Below, one piece after another: positions 21,587 to 31,324 of a stretch of DNA of 64,000 nucleotides. How positions within the stretch are numbered: the first letter of the stretch is position 1; every line of letters begins with the position of its first letter. Under the pieces are notes generated by a model, which was not told the origin of the DNA, searched no databases, and was given only the letters and a program-made list of their open reading frames with translations. This DNA is from Mesoplasma tabanidae (GTDB lineage Bacteria > Bacillota_I > Bacilli_A > Mycoplasmatales > Mycoplasmataceae), in NCBI RefSeq assembly GCF_002804025.1, contig NZ_CP024969.1:310001-374000 (forward strand), read 5' to 3'. A program made the translations under genes and the position numbers.

Positions 21587-23764
21587 ATGGAATTATTAAA
21601 TTTTCAAAAAAATATAATAAGTAAAGCAATCAAAACATTACAACTTGAAAATTCATTTACATTTCAGGCACCAACAGGTACAGGAAAAACTTTTGTTATA
21701 GCTAATTTAATATCTGAAATGATATTAAACTATAATGTTTTATATCCAAATGAAGAGTTCACTTTTATTTTTATAGCTCCTTCTGCCGGAGAATTATATT
21801 CACAAAGCTATGAAAAAATGGCACTATGAATGGATAAAAAAAATATAAAAAGTTTTAATATTATTAATAATAAGTCTACTTCAACTAATTCATTAATAAT
21901 GCCTTATAGAATCTTTGAAAAAGATAGCGTTTATTTTTTTGGTTGATCTTCTTTAGCAAAAAAAGATAATAAGATAACAACTGAAATTTCTGAAAACAAT
22001 ACATTTTGAAAAACTTTAGACAGAACAAAGAATCAAAAGAGAAAAGTTGTTTTAATAATCGATGAAGCACATTTAAATAATACAAAAATAGGTAAAGACT
22101 TTATTTCTAAAATTGAACCTGACAAAGTAATAAAAATGTCTGCCACAATATCAAAAAATGAAAAAATTGATTATAAAGTTTCTTATTCCATGGCAATAGA
22201 AGAAAAAATAGTTAAAAAAAATTTTAGCATTAATTCTGATTTAAAAATTTCAAATCCATCATGAAGAGAATATATAAGCTCTGCTATTAGCAAACAAAAG
22301 GAAATTAAAAATGCATATAGAATTAACAAAATTTTTCAGAACCCTTTAATATTAATTCAAATACCTGATATGAAATCTAACACAATAATTGATGAGAACA
22401 TTATTTTTGATTACCTTGTAAATTATTTAAAAATACCAAATCATAAAATTGCTATTTATTTAGATAAGGTAAAAACTCATACAAAGGAAGAAATCAATAC
22501 TTATAATTCAGAAATAGACATTCTTATTTTCAAACAAGCAATAGCTACTGGTTGAGATATACCTAGAGCTAATATGTATGTTAGATTAAGGTCAATAAAA
22601 GAAGAAAATTTTAAAATTCAATCTATCGGTAGAGTATTGAGGAACCCTTTATTAAAATATTATAATAATGAATTAATTGATAATTGCTTCGTTTATACAG
22701 ACTCCGATGAATTGATACAAGAAATGGTAATTAATTTTAGTGAACAAATAAATAAAAGAGATTTTTTTGTCAAAGAGAATTTTAAAGAGCAATTTGAAAA
22801 TCCTATAAATATTGTTAGATTAAAATATAATTTAAAATTTGATAGAATTAATACTTCAGAAGTTGTGCAAAAATTTGTGAGTAGCGAACAAATTATTGCG
22901 AATATAAAAAAAACAATAGATGATAACTCTAAAAATAATTTCAGTTACGTTGTTTCTTATAATGAAAGCATTGAAAACTTAGCGGAAAATAAAAAAATGA
23001 AAAATGAGTGATTAAAAGGTAGACAATTACAATTAAACTCAAACAATTTAACACTATTAGAAATTAAAAATTTAGCTTTATTTAAATATAAAAATAATTC
23101 ATATTTTGAAATTATTAATATTTTATCCAAAGAATTGTCAGTTAAATTTAATATAAAAATAAAAGATTTATTTTATACAATGATAAAGGTTCCTACATTT
23201 AGAAAAGAAATAGAAGAAATAATTTTTTCAATAATAAAGAATAGTTTAATTATTGAAAAAGAAAAATTTTTGCTTCCAAAAATTATGCAGTATGATGCAT
23301 TTTCTTTGGGACAACGAGAAGATTACAATTTAACACCATATAAAGATTTAGCGCTATATTCAATAGAAGAGAGGAAAAAAGACTTTGATTCTGATTTAGA
23401 ACAAAATTTTTATAACTTTTTAACCGAAATAAAAGATAAATATAAATTGAATTTAATTTTTAGAAATTCTACTGATCAAAATTCGTATTTTTTTAATTAT
23501 GTATCCTCTTCAGGAAAGATAAGAAAATTTTATCCAGACTTTATAATAAAACAGAATAATAAATATATAATATGTGATACAAAAGATGAATTTTACGATG
23601 ATGAAATAGAAGAAAAAAAACAAGCATTCAGCATTTACAAAGATTTTATAATAAATGAAAATTACAATATTATTTTTGGTATGGTATATAAAAAAGGCAA
23701 TAACAAGTATGAGTTAAGAAATAATGATGGTAATTTTAATATCGAATCAATCTTTTTAGAGTAA
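21587..23764 (+). CDS. res: Type III R-M system restriction subunit (Res)
   Basis: Res is the ATP-dependent translocase and nuclease of a type III system. The 725-residue protein has the P-loop PTGTGKT near residue 30, the DEAH box near 157, helicase motif VI in IGRVLRNP near 347, and a C-terminal PD-(D/E)xK nuclease in which Pro650-Asp651 is followed by Asp664-x-Lys666. The length is somewhat shorter than typical Res (about 900). It is coupled to mod, with AAGGGA inside the mod end serving as the ribosome binding site. An IS30 element lies in its terminator. Confidence 0.92.
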
Positions 23765-23788
23765 AAGGGCATAATGAATAATAAAAAC

Positions 23789-23807
23789 ATTTTATGTATC
23801 ATAAAAT
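23789..23807 (+). repeat. Left copy of 19-bp IS target duplication
   Basis: This 19-base sequence is identical to 24914-24932. It is itself an inverted repeat (ATTTTATG, TAT, CATAAAAT). With the flanking bases on each side (AAAAAC on the left, GTTTTT on the right) the empty site would be one long palindromic terminator for res. Confidence 0.88.
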
Positions 23808-23810
23808 ACG

Positions 23811-23835
23811 AATTAAAATTGGAACTGCAACACTT
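23811..23835 (+). repeat. IS30 element left inverted repeat
   Basis: Begins AATTAAAATTGGAA and continues to CACTT. It matches the reverse complement of the right end at 24 of 25 positions (C versus G at position 15). Confidence 0.88.
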
Positions 23836-23916
23836 ATGAGAAAATAATCTCATAGGAATTGCAGTTTTTTTTGATACAAAAAAGCAACTCCTGACCGATC
23901 AAAGCCCAAAGGAGTT
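23823..23916 (+). promoter_or_regulatory. IS leader: terminator-like hairpin plus RBS-masking hairpin
   Basis: AACTGCAA (23823-23830) pairs with TTGCAGTT (23859-23866), with an inner ATGAG/CTCAT stem, and runs into eight T. This can stop transcripts entering from outside. Just downstream AACTCC (23886-23891) pairs with GGAGTT (23911-23916), which holds the transposase ribosome binding site. Both structures would limit transposase production from read-through RNA, a control known in other IS families; here it is inferred from base pairing only. Confidence 0.7.
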
Positions 23917-23919
23917 ACC

Positions 23920-24885
23920 ATGAATAATTATAAACAAATATCTTTAAAAGAAAGAACATTAATTGAATATCTATTAAATATTCAAAATAAATCTGTTTCT
24001 TTTATAGCTAAAGAATTAAATAGAAATAGATCAACTATTTACAGAGAAATTAAAAGAAATAAAGCAGCTATAATTTATAAAACCAAGGATTCACAATTTA
24101 CTAGAGATATTAATAATACCTTATCTCATCAAAATAAAATAAGTAAATATAATGAATTCTTGAGATTTCTTTATGTTAATTTTAATCCAAAAAGTTTTAG
24201 CATTGATGTTTGTGTTTTTAAAGCCAAAGAACTTGGGATTAAAACACCAACAACCCAAACTGTTTACAATTGAATTAAGAATAAGCAAATAAAAATTAAA
24301 TCAAAAGATTTATTGAGACCTAGGTTTTGATGAAAAAAGTCTAGTAAATATAAGCATTATCTATGAGAAATATCAAAAATGAATTCCATTCCAATTACTT
24401 ATAGACCTAAAAATATTAATCAAAGAAAAGACATTGGTCATTTTGAAATTGATTTAATTGTTAGTTCTGGCAATAGTTCAAAAGCCATAATGACACTAGT
24501 TGAAAGAGTTACCAGAAAAGGTTTTGCAATTAAATTAGAAAATAAAACTATGAAACATACAAATGAAAAATTAAAAGAATTAATTGGAAAAGAAAATTTA
24601 AATATTAAATCTATTACTAAAGATAATGGTATGGAATTTAATCTTTTACATGAAGTCACACAAGAATTAAACGTACCACTTTATACATGTAATACCTACG
24701 CTTCTTGTGAAAAAGGAACTAATGAAAATTTTAATGGTTTGATTAGAAGATATTTACCTAAGAAAACTAATTTTACAAATTTAAAAGATGATAATATAAT
24801 AGAAATATTAAATGAAATAAATAAAATGCCTCGTAAAATTCTGAACTATAAATCAGCTCAGGAATTTTATGAGACATTCGGTTAG
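23920..24885 (+). CDS. IS30-family transposase
   Basis: The 321-residue transposase begins with a helix-turn-helix domain (LKERTLIEYLL then FIAKELNRNRSTIYREI, residues 5-45) typical of IS30. The C-terminal half holds the DDE catalytic core: Asp in GHFEIDLIV near residue 174, Asp in TKDNGMEF near 237, and Glu in GTNENFNG near 268. UGA Trp codons at 24271 and in the 24328-24366 stretch are read through, so the gene is intact under code 4. The stop codon TAG abuts the right inverted repeat. Confidence 0.94.
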
Positions 24886-24910
24886 AAGTGTTGCACTTCC
24901 AATTTTAATT
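24886..24910 (+). repeat. IS30 element right inverted repeat
   Basis: Reverse complement of 23811-23835 with one mismatch. It starts immediately after the transposase stop codon. Confidence 0.88.
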
Positions 24911-24913
24911 TAT

Positions 24914-24932
24914 ATTTTATGTATCATAAAAT
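24914..24932 (+). repeat. Right copy of 19-bp IS target duplication
   Basis: Identical to 23789-23807. It is followed by GTTTTT, which completes the descending arm and T tract of the original res terminator. Confidence 0.88.
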
Positions 24933-25269
24933 GTTTTTGGTTCATAATTTGTGAAAAATATTTTTAAGAAGTAAATATTATAAAAATGAAGCTTAACTTT
25001 TAAATTTCATTGTATTTTATAAAATTTATTATTTCGATGAGAATCCAATCATATTAAACAATATTTAATAAGGAAACTGTTATATTATTAAAAAAGAATT
25101 TTTAAACTCTATTTTATCCCATGTTCTTAATTAAACTTGCTGATGAATTTAAAGCATGAGTTACTATAAATAGAAATACTCTTTTTATGAAGTCTTAACT
25201 AAAATAATTAGAAGTAGTTTCCAATCAAGTATTTTTAGATTAAAATATATTGTAAAGGGGCGTGATTGA
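24933..25269. other. Non-coding interval, 337 bp
   Basis: No gene of normal size is seen here. A 25-codon frame at 25121-25198 (ATG to TAA, one UGA) has a credible protein-like composition and could be the remnant of a lost gene, but it is too short to assign. There is no convincing promoter. An A-rich stretch with AAAGGGG just before 25270 is the ribosome binding site of the next gene. Confidence 0.5.
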
Positions 25270-25548
25270 ATGAGTTATTACTACAAACCAAGTATGGGTT
25301 ATTCAGTTCACGCTCTACAAAGAGCTAAAGAAAGACTTAAATTGCAAAATAAGCAAGATTGAGAAGTAAAAGAAGCAATTAAAAATCATATTTTTAATTC
25401 TACTAAAACCTTTAAAATTAATGGAATGTTATATTTATCAGCATCAAACACAAACATATTTTTTGTTATCAATGAAAGTAGTAATACACTTGTAACTGTA
25501 ACACTTGTATCAGCTGAAAAGCAATTAAGATTGATGGGTGGTTGATAA
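25270..25548 (+). CDS. Conserved-looking small hypothetical protein
   Basis: A 92-residue protein starts with SYYYKPSMGYS, continues through a Lys/Arg-rich helical segment (ALQRAKERLKL) and ends in beta-strand-like sequence. Trp codons are UGA, including the last residue. A strong AAAGGGG site lies 5-9 bases upstream. The gene ends one base before the preferred coaE start, so the two are probably coupled. I do not recognise the family, and no catalytic motif is evident. It is too short and too UGA-rich to be found with the standard code. Confidence 0.7.
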
Positions 25549-25549
25549 C

Positions 25550-26110
25550 ATGATAATTGGAGTATATGGTACTATTGGTGCTGGTAAAACAACTATTTCA
25601 AACAAAATTAAAAAACTTAAATTTAAGGTTGTTAATGCTGATAAAATTGCAAGAGATATTTTAAATTCTAGGGATATTCAAAAACAAATAAAAAATTTAT
25701 TCCCTAATGCTTTTGTTGTTGATGAATTAGATAGAAGTAAATTGAGAAAAATTATTTCAGAAGATGAAAAAAGCTTAAATAAATTAAACTCTATAGTTTG
25801 ACCTGAAATCAAAAATCAAATTTCATTAATCATTAAAACAAATCCTGGAAATATTGTTATAGACGCAGCATTATTGCCAGAATTAGATCTTGAAATTGAT
25901 AAATATATTAGAGTTAAATCAAATTTAATTACAACACTTTTAAGAGTTAAAAAAAGAGATAAAAAATCTTTTAAAGAAACATATAGAATTTATAAGCAAC
26001 AAAAACAAAGAATTAATAAATATAAAATAAATGATGAAGTAATAATAAGTAATGATATATGAACAAAAAATATAACATATAAGCAACTGCATAAGAAAAT
26101 TTTTAAATAA
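25550..26110 (+). CDS. coaE: Dephospho-CoA kinase
   Basis: CoaE phosphorylates dephospho-CoA in the last step of coenzyme A synthesis. The 186-residue protein has the P-loop GTIGAGKTT at residues 7-15 and the conserved NADKIARDIL segment near 33-42. I chose ATG 25550, which gives the family N-terminus MIIGVYG. A GTG at 25538 would add four residues inside the preceding gene. UGA Trp codons occur at 25799 and 26060. It is slightly shorter than bacterial CoaE (about 200). Confidence 0.9.
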
Positions 26111-26132
26111 GATATGATGATCTTATTTTTTT
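26107..26132 (+). terminator. Terminator overlapping the coaE stop
   Basis: ATAAGAT (26107-26113) pairs with ATCTTAT (26120-26126) around ATGATG and leads into a T tract. The stop codon lies in the ascending arm. Confidence 0.75.
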
Positions 26133-26172
26133 ATATCCAATAATTTCATTTAATTAAGATAAAATAAATAGT

Positions 26173-27033
26173 ATGAATAAATCAGGAATAATAATTTTAA
26201 ATAAACCTCAAGGTTTAACAACAAATCATTTAATTCAAAGACTTAAAAGAAAATTAAATGTTAAGAAAATAGGACATGCCGGAACATTAGATCCTTTAGC
26301 TACGGGTTTAGTCATTTGTTTAATTAACAGTGGTACAAAATTGAGTGATTATTTTTTAAATGAAAATAAGGCCTATGAAGTAACAATGAAATTATTTAAG
26401 GCAACAGATACTTATGATAGTGATGGAGCAACAGTTGAAGAACAAGAACGCTTTGAAATTGGAAAGCAGGAAATAGAAAAGGTTATCTCAAGGTTTAATG
26501 GACTTACTTACGAACAAGAACCACCAATGTATTCAGCAATAAAGATAGAAGGTAAAAAACTTTATGAGTATGCTCGTGAAAATCAAGTTGTAAAAGTTAA
26601 TAAAAGAACTGTAAAAATTAATTCTTTAATTTTTGATAATTTTGAAAATGATGAAATATCATTAACTGTTTATTGTTCAAAGGGAACATATATAAGAAGT
26701 CTTATTGTTGATATAGCAAAAGAACTTAAAACAATAGCACATGTTACACGCTTAAATAGAATTGAGTCTGGAAACTTTAAAATTGGTGATTCAGTTTCTT
26801 TAGACGAATGCCAAGAATCAAACTTAATTGAAATGGCTGATGCAGTTAAAATGGCAGATTATGAAATTATTAAATTAGAAGATACATTGAATATTGAACA
26901 TGGCAAAAAAATTGAGTTACAAATTGAAAAAGATATTGTTTTTATTTCTAATAATTTAAATCAATTAATTGCTTGCTATGAAAGAGAAAAAGATAATTTA
27001 TTTAAATGTAAACGTGGAGGTTTGAATATTTAA
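26173..27033 (+). CDS. truB: tRNA pseudouridine(55) synthase TruB
   Basis: TruB makes pseudouridine 55 in the T-loop of tRNA. The 286-residue protein has the catalytic motif GHAGTLDPLATG near residues 36-47, where Asp is the nucleophile, and the conserved segment KGTYIRSLIVD near 173-183. The first base of the ribF start overlaps its stop codon (TAATG). No ribosome binding site is visible before 26173; a TAAAAT at 26160-26165 suggests an almost leaderless mRNA. In many bacteria truB-ribF-rpsO follow infB-rbfA, but here the block is detached from infB. Confidence 0.95.
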   Translation: MNKSGIIILNKPQGLTTNHLIQRLKRKLNVKKIGHAGTLDPLATGLVICLINSGTKLSDYFLNENKAYEVTMKLFKATDTYDSDGATVEEQERFEIGKQEIEKVISRFNGLTYEQEPPMYSAIKIEGKKLYEYARENQVVKVNKRTVKINSLIFDNFENDEISLTVYCSKGTYIRSLIVDIAKELKTIAHVTRLNRIESGNFKIGDSVSLDECQESNLIEMADAVKMADYEIIKLEDTLNIEHGKKIELQIEKDIVFISNNLNQLIACYEREKDNLFKCKRGGLNI

Positions 27034-27578
27034 TGAAGGTTTTCAGAACTGATATAAATAACATAATTCAAAGTCAAAAAAAATCCTGTGTTACTATAGG
27101 AATGTTTGATGCTATGCATAAATATCACAAAATCATTATAAATAAAGCTCAAGTAATAGCTAAAGAAAATAATTTAGAATCTATTATCATAACTTTTAGT
27201 CATAAACCAAATAAAGAAAAATATACTTTGCTAAATGAAGAAAAAAAAATTAATTTTATAGAAGAGAATTTTAAAATAGACAAGTTAATTATTTTGAACG
27301 TTGATGATAATTTAATCAAAACATCAAAGGAAAAATTTGTTGAAATTTTAAAAACTAAGCTTAATGTAATTAAATTAGTTGAAGGCAGTGATTTTAGATT
27401 TGGTTTTGAAAAAGCTGGAGATGTGCAATTCTTAAAAGAAAACTTTGGTACTGAAAATGTTTTCATTTTTGAAAGAGATGAAAACATATCAACTTCAAAA
27501 ATTAAAGAACTGGTAAGAGAGAATAAAATTGATCAAATAGAAGATCAACTAGAAGTTGATACTAATTTATTGAAATAA
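27033..27578 (+). CDS. ribF: FMN adenylyltransferase (FAD synthetase domain only)
   Basis: The 181-residue protein matches only the N-terminal adenylyltransferase half of RibF, which joins FMN and ATP to give FAD. Degenerate nucleotidyltransferase signatures are GMFDAMHKYHK near residues 23-33 and ISTSKIKEL near 153-161. EGSDFRFGF lies near 117. The usual C-terminal riboflavin kinase domain (about 130 residues) is absent, and the stop is followed directly by the rpsO promoter, so this is a true short form, not a frameshift. Its neighbours truB and rpsO support the assignment. Riboflavin kinase must be encoded elsewhere or FMN imported. Confidence 0.85.
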   Translation: MKVFRTDINNIIQSQKKSCVTIGMFDAMHKYHKIIINKAQVIAKENNLESIIITFSHKPNKEKYTLLNEEKKINFIEENFKIDKLIILNVDDNLIKTSKEKFVEILKTKLNVIKLVEGSDFRFGFEKAGDVQFLKENFGTENVFIFERDENISTSKIKELVRENKIDQIEDQLEVDTNLLK

Positions 27579-27598
27579 TAATTTTAAAAGTCTATAAT
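27570..27598 (+). promoter_or_regulatory. rpsO promoter
   Basis: TTGAAA at 27570-27575 overlaps the ribF stop codon and is followed after exactly 17 bases by TATAAT at 27593-27598. The predicted start is near 27605. Confidence 0.8.
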
Positions 27599-27604
27599 AT
27601 AAAA

Positions 27605-27690
27605 AGTGATTGTTCACCAGAGATGCTATTCGCTCCCATGAATACACCTTTGATGAAACACTAAAAATCAAAATGAAAGGGAGACAGATC
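27605..27690 (+). promoter_or_regulatory. Structured rpsO leader, probable S15 autoregulatory site
   Basis: The 86-base leader begins with a GTGA/TCAC hairpin (27606-27617). CTCCC at 27633-27637 is complementary to GGGAG at 27679-27683, which is the ribosome binding site of rpsO. Pairing would close the RBS. S15 represses its own translation through leader structures in several bacteria; that this one does so is inference. Confidence 0.55.
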
Positions 27691-27957
27691 ATGATTTCAA
27701 AAACAAGAAAAGCTGAAATTATTAAAGAATTTGGTGGAAGTGATGCTAATACTGGATTAGCTGAAGTTCAAATTGCTTTATTAACAGAAGATATCGCTAA
27801 CATGACTGAACATTTAAAAGAACATAAAAAAGATGTTCCTACAAGAAGAACTTTATTAAAAAAAGTTGCTCAAAGAAGACACTTATTAGACTTCTTAATT
27901 AAAAAAGATGTTAACAGATATAAAGAAATTATTGCTAAATTAGGTTTAAGAAAATAA
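27691..27957 (+). CDS. rpsO: 30S ribosomal protein S15
   Basis: S15 binds 16S rRNA early in 30S assembly. The 88-residue protein matches the family over its length, including [13 protein letters not shown] near 28 and the basic segment [18 protein letters not shown] near 51-68. The start at 27691 follows GGGAG by seven bases. An upstream in-frame ATG would add an N-terminal extension encoded by the leader and is not credible. No clear terminator lies between it and the tRNA gene promoter. Confidence 0.97.
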   Translation: MISKTRKAEIIKEFGGSDANTGLAEVQIALLTEDIANMTEHLKEHKKDVPTRRTLLKKVAQRRHLLDFLIKKDVNRYKEIIAKLGLRK

Positions 27958-27980
27958 TTTCAAAAAAACATTAAAAATTA

Positions 27981-28009
27981 TTGACACGTAGATTTAATTT
28001 TTATATTAT
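27981..28009 (+). promoter_or_regulatory. tRNA-Gly promoter
   Basis: TTGACA at 27981-27986, a 17-base spacer and TATTAT at 28004-28009 place the start near 28016, about 11 bases before the mature tRNA. Confidence 0.8.
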
Positions 28010-28026
28010 ATTTATGTGTCTAAGAC

Positions 28027-28100
28027 GCAGGTGTAGTTTAATGGTAGAACTTCAGCCTTCCAAGCTGACTGTGAGGGTTCGATTCCCTTCACCTGCTCCA
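28027..28100 (+). tRNA. tRNA-Gly (anticodon UCC)
   Basis: The seven-base acceptor stem GCAGGTG (28027-28033) pairs with CACCTGC (28090-28096). The anticodon arm TCAGC-CTTCCAA-GCTGA gives anticodon TCC, and the T-arm has GGTTCGATTCC. CCA is encoded at 28098-28100. It has its own promoter and terminator. Confidence 0.97.
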
Positions 28101-28110
28101 TTTAAAAAGT

Positions 28111-28140
28111 AAAACAACCGTAAGGTTGTTTTTTTATTTT
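28111..28140 (+). terminator. Terminator after tRNA-Gly
   Basis: AAACAACC pairs with GGTTGTTT around a GTAA tetraloop (28112-28131) and is followed by T residues. The next gene's TATAAT (28145-28150) begins almost at once. Confidence 0.92.
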
Positions 28141-28175
28141 TTGATATAATTAAGAATAGAAAAAAGGTGAATCAG

Positions 28176-28892
28176 ATGAGTGATATTAAAGGCTTAGACT
28201 GAAATAAGACAAGAGAATTTAATCTTGAAAGAACAAATATTTGAATAAGTTTTGCTTTTGAAATTTTGGTTGTTGTTTTACCATACGTTGTAATTTGAAT
28301 ATTAATAGGTAGTTCATGAAACACAACGAAATATCATAATTATTACAATTTTTTACCATTAAAAGAATTTTTACTTTCTTTAATATGTATTGGATATGTA
28401 TTAATAGCCTTAACATTTAACTTAATAACCTATTTTTTAAAGTGACAAAGAGAGGATAGTTTTACTTTTACAATATCTATTGCATTATGCTTAGCGGGTT
28501 TAATAATTAATAGCATTTGAATTGATAATTTATCAATTGGTGGATTTGCAATATTTTTGAAATTAATATTCTTAGTTGTATTCGCTTTAATTGGTATTTT
28601 TATAGGAACCCTTATAACAATGCTAATAAGAAATTTTAGATTTAAAATTGAAGAAGAAGATCAAATATTGTTGGAAGCACATAAAAATGGTGAAGAAATC
28701 CCAAGTATTAAAAAAATAAGATTACAAAGAGCTGAAAAATACAGAATTAGAAAAGAACAAGATTTACAAGAACTTAATAGATTTAAAAAGGAACTTGATG
28801 AAAAAATTGCAATTGAATTAAAAAATAAAAAGATTGAAAAATTGGATCAAAGAGAAAATAAAAAACGTAATAAAAAATCTAATAAAAAATAA
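28176..28892 (+). CDS. Hypothetical membrane protein with basic tail
   Basis: The 238-residue protein has about four hydrophobic helices (roughly residues 22-42, 63-85, 92-110 and 127-150). A strongly charged, coiled-coil-like tail follows (residues 155-238), ending in a run of Lys, Arg and Asn. Trp codons are UGA. The ATG follows AAAAGGTGA, and a TATAAT at 28145-28150 could serve as the -10 box. I do not recognise the family. Its place upstream of cdsA and rseP suggests an envelope protein, which is inference. Confidence 0.7.
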
Positions 28893-28967
28893 CTAAGTTT
28901 ATGTATTAAAAAGCATAATAAAATTTGTTAAAATTAATGTAATTATATTTTCAGAGAAAGGAATCTT

Positions 28968-30023
28968 ATGAGTAGTAAAATTGAAACAAATCAAAGTAGA
29001 TTTCTAAATTTAAAAAACAATAGTTTTTTTATAAGGTTTGCATCAAGTATTATTATTGTAGCATTGATAATTTTGTTTATTTCAACAGCAATATTAAGTG
29101 AAGAATTATGAGTTAATTTGAAAAATGTTCATACAGCAAAAATTGTAAGTCAGTCCCTTGGAGTTGTAATGCTATGTATTTCAATATCAATATTAATTTT
29201 TTGTATTTACGAATTAGCAACATCTTTAAAAATAAAAAATAAGTGATTTATAACAATAATGGAAATATTAGCTTTAGCAATATTTTTAGCTCCGATAACT
29301 TCTAAAATGAATTTAGAACAGCTGTTTATATATCAAGGATGAGCTTTAAAATCAATTTTTTCAGCATGATATATGCAGATTATATATTTAATATTATTTT
29401 TAGTTATTTCATTTACATCTGGTTATTTATCAGGCATTGAAATGAGAAAACTTATGATGATAGTTGGAACTTCATTAATAATAATTTTTGGTTTAAAAGG
29501 TTTTACATATATTTCATTATCTAATGATTATATTTCTCAAGAATATTCAAGTATAAAGTTTGGATATATTACTGCGATCTGAATTTGATTAATTGTTATT
29601 TTAACAGATACGTTTGCTTATATATTTGGAGTAGCATTTGGTAAGCACAAAATGGCTCCAGTAATAAGTCCTAAAAAAAGTTGAGAAGGAGCAATAGGTG
29701 GTTTTGTGACTGCATTTGTTGTTGCAGTTATAATGGCAATATTATTTTTCTTCTTTATGAATTCTCATGCAGTTTTTAAAGACTATATGAGTAACATAGA
29801 AGAAAACTTAGGGAAAGGAATAGTTATATTCTTATACATATTACTTGCAGCTTTAATATCATTTATAGGACAATTAGGGGACTTATTCTTTTCACTGATT
29901 AAGCGAAAAAATAATATAAAAGATTTTTCAAATTTAATACCAGGACATGGTGGAGTTTTAGACAGACTTGATTCATTCATGCTTGTATTCTTATTTATGT
30001 ATTTATTTACATTAATTAACTAA
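28968..30023 (+). CDS. cdsA: Phosphatidate cytidylyltransferase
   Basis: CdsA makes CDP-diacylglycerol, the precursor of phospholipids such as phosphatidylglycerol and cardiolipin. The 351-residue protein has eight or so membrane helices and the family signatures SPKKSWEGAIGG near residue 232 and [11 protein letters not shown] near residue 327. An AGAAAGGAA site precedes the start. It is 14 bases upstream of rseP, and the cdsA-rseP-polC order is the standard Firmicute one (proS missing). Confidence 0.94.
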
Positions 30024-30037
30024 TTAAAGGAGTTCAT

Positions 30038-31312
30038 ATGGGAAGTGTACTTATAGTAATTTTATCTATATTAATTTCAATTATTGTTGTATTAGTGTTG
30101 ATTACACTTCATGAACTTGGACATTTTATTGTTGCAAAATTATCAAAGGCATATGTCTTTGAATTTGCTATTGGGTTTGGTCCTAAATTATTTGTAATAA
30201 AAAGAAAAGAAACTTGATATTCTGTTAGATTGATACCCTTAGGAGGATATGTATCTATTGCAAGTGATTTTGCAGAACCACCAAAAGGTCGAGAAGAAGA
30301 GTTTGAAAAAATTCCTGATGCTCGCAAAATTGATTATGCTATTAAATGAAAAAAAACACTGTTTATTTTATTTGGACCGTTAGTTAACTTGTTTATAGCT
30401 TATATCCTAATATTCTCAGTGATGTTTGGTGTTGGTTATAAACCAAGTGATCCAAATTTTTATGGTCAAAACTTTGCAACAAGTTCTATAGCTTATAAAA
30501 TTATATATGCAAATGAAAATAAAGGCACATTACCACCTGAAACAGAAAACAAATATATTTACAATGATTTACAAATTGCTATAACTGAATGAAATGTAAA
30601 AATTGAATCTGTTCCAGAGATATTTAGTTTTAAAACACAAAATAAATCAAATTTAGCACCTACATATTTACAAATTTCAAAAATGTTTAATGACGGAAAA
30701 AATAATATTTTAAATGAATTACATAAAAGTGAAATTAATTCTGGTTCTGTTGAATATCAATTTAAGTATGTAAAATTAGCTAATGATTACTCTGGTGATA
30801 TACAAGAAACAAAAGAAACAAAATTTATAACTATAAGTAATGATAAAACAATTTCTGAATGAAAGAGAACAGGTCAAATTACAGGTATTGCAATTGCTCC
30901 ACCAGATAGACATTTTAAAAATGGCGGACAAAAATTTGGTTATACATTTGTTGAAACTTGAAATCAAGCATTTTCCCTTGTAATAGGAATTGGTAAATTC
31001 TTTACTGGTGACTTTAGTGCAATTTCAGGTCCTGTAGGTATTGCAAAATCATCAATAGGAACAACTAGTGCAGTAACAACATCAATAACAGCTAGTCGAA
31101 TTTTTTATGTTTCATCAATATCTGCTAACTTATTTATGTTAAACATGCTTCCTTTTCCACCATTAGATGGATATAAATTTTGAGAAACACTTGTTGAATG
31201 AGTTACTAAAAAAGAGGTTAGTCAAAAAACAAAAACAATAATTTATGCAGCTGGAGCTATTTTATTATTAAGTTTTATTGTTGTAATAACAATTAAAGAT
31301 TTTATTTTTTAA
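30038..31312 (+). CDS. rseP: Site-2 zinc metalloprotease (RseP/RasP)
   Basis: RseP-type proteases cut transmembrane segments within the membrane, including anti-sigma factors and signal-peptide remnants. The 424-residue protein has the zinc motif HELGH at residues 25-29 in the first helix and the second metal-site motif PPLDGYKFW near residue 375. A central extracytosolic region stands where the PDZ domain is expected, but it is divergent. An AAAGGAG site precedes the ATG. It lies between cdsA and polC and is probably cotranscribed with both. Confidence 0.9.
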
Positions 31313-31324
31313 AAAGGAGAATAT

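Larger units (their letters stand above)
23808..24913 (+). mobile_element. Complete IS30-family insertion sequence (1106 bp)
   Basis: The element is bounded by the 19-bp duplication and carries 25-bp terminal inverted repeats with one mismatch (23811-23835 and 24886-24910). The outermost three bases of each end are poorly matched. It contains one intact transposase gene. A long duplication of a palindromic target is the insertion habit reported for IS1630 of Mycoplasma fermentans. Identical duplications and an intact transposase suggest recent insertion. Confidence 0.92.
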
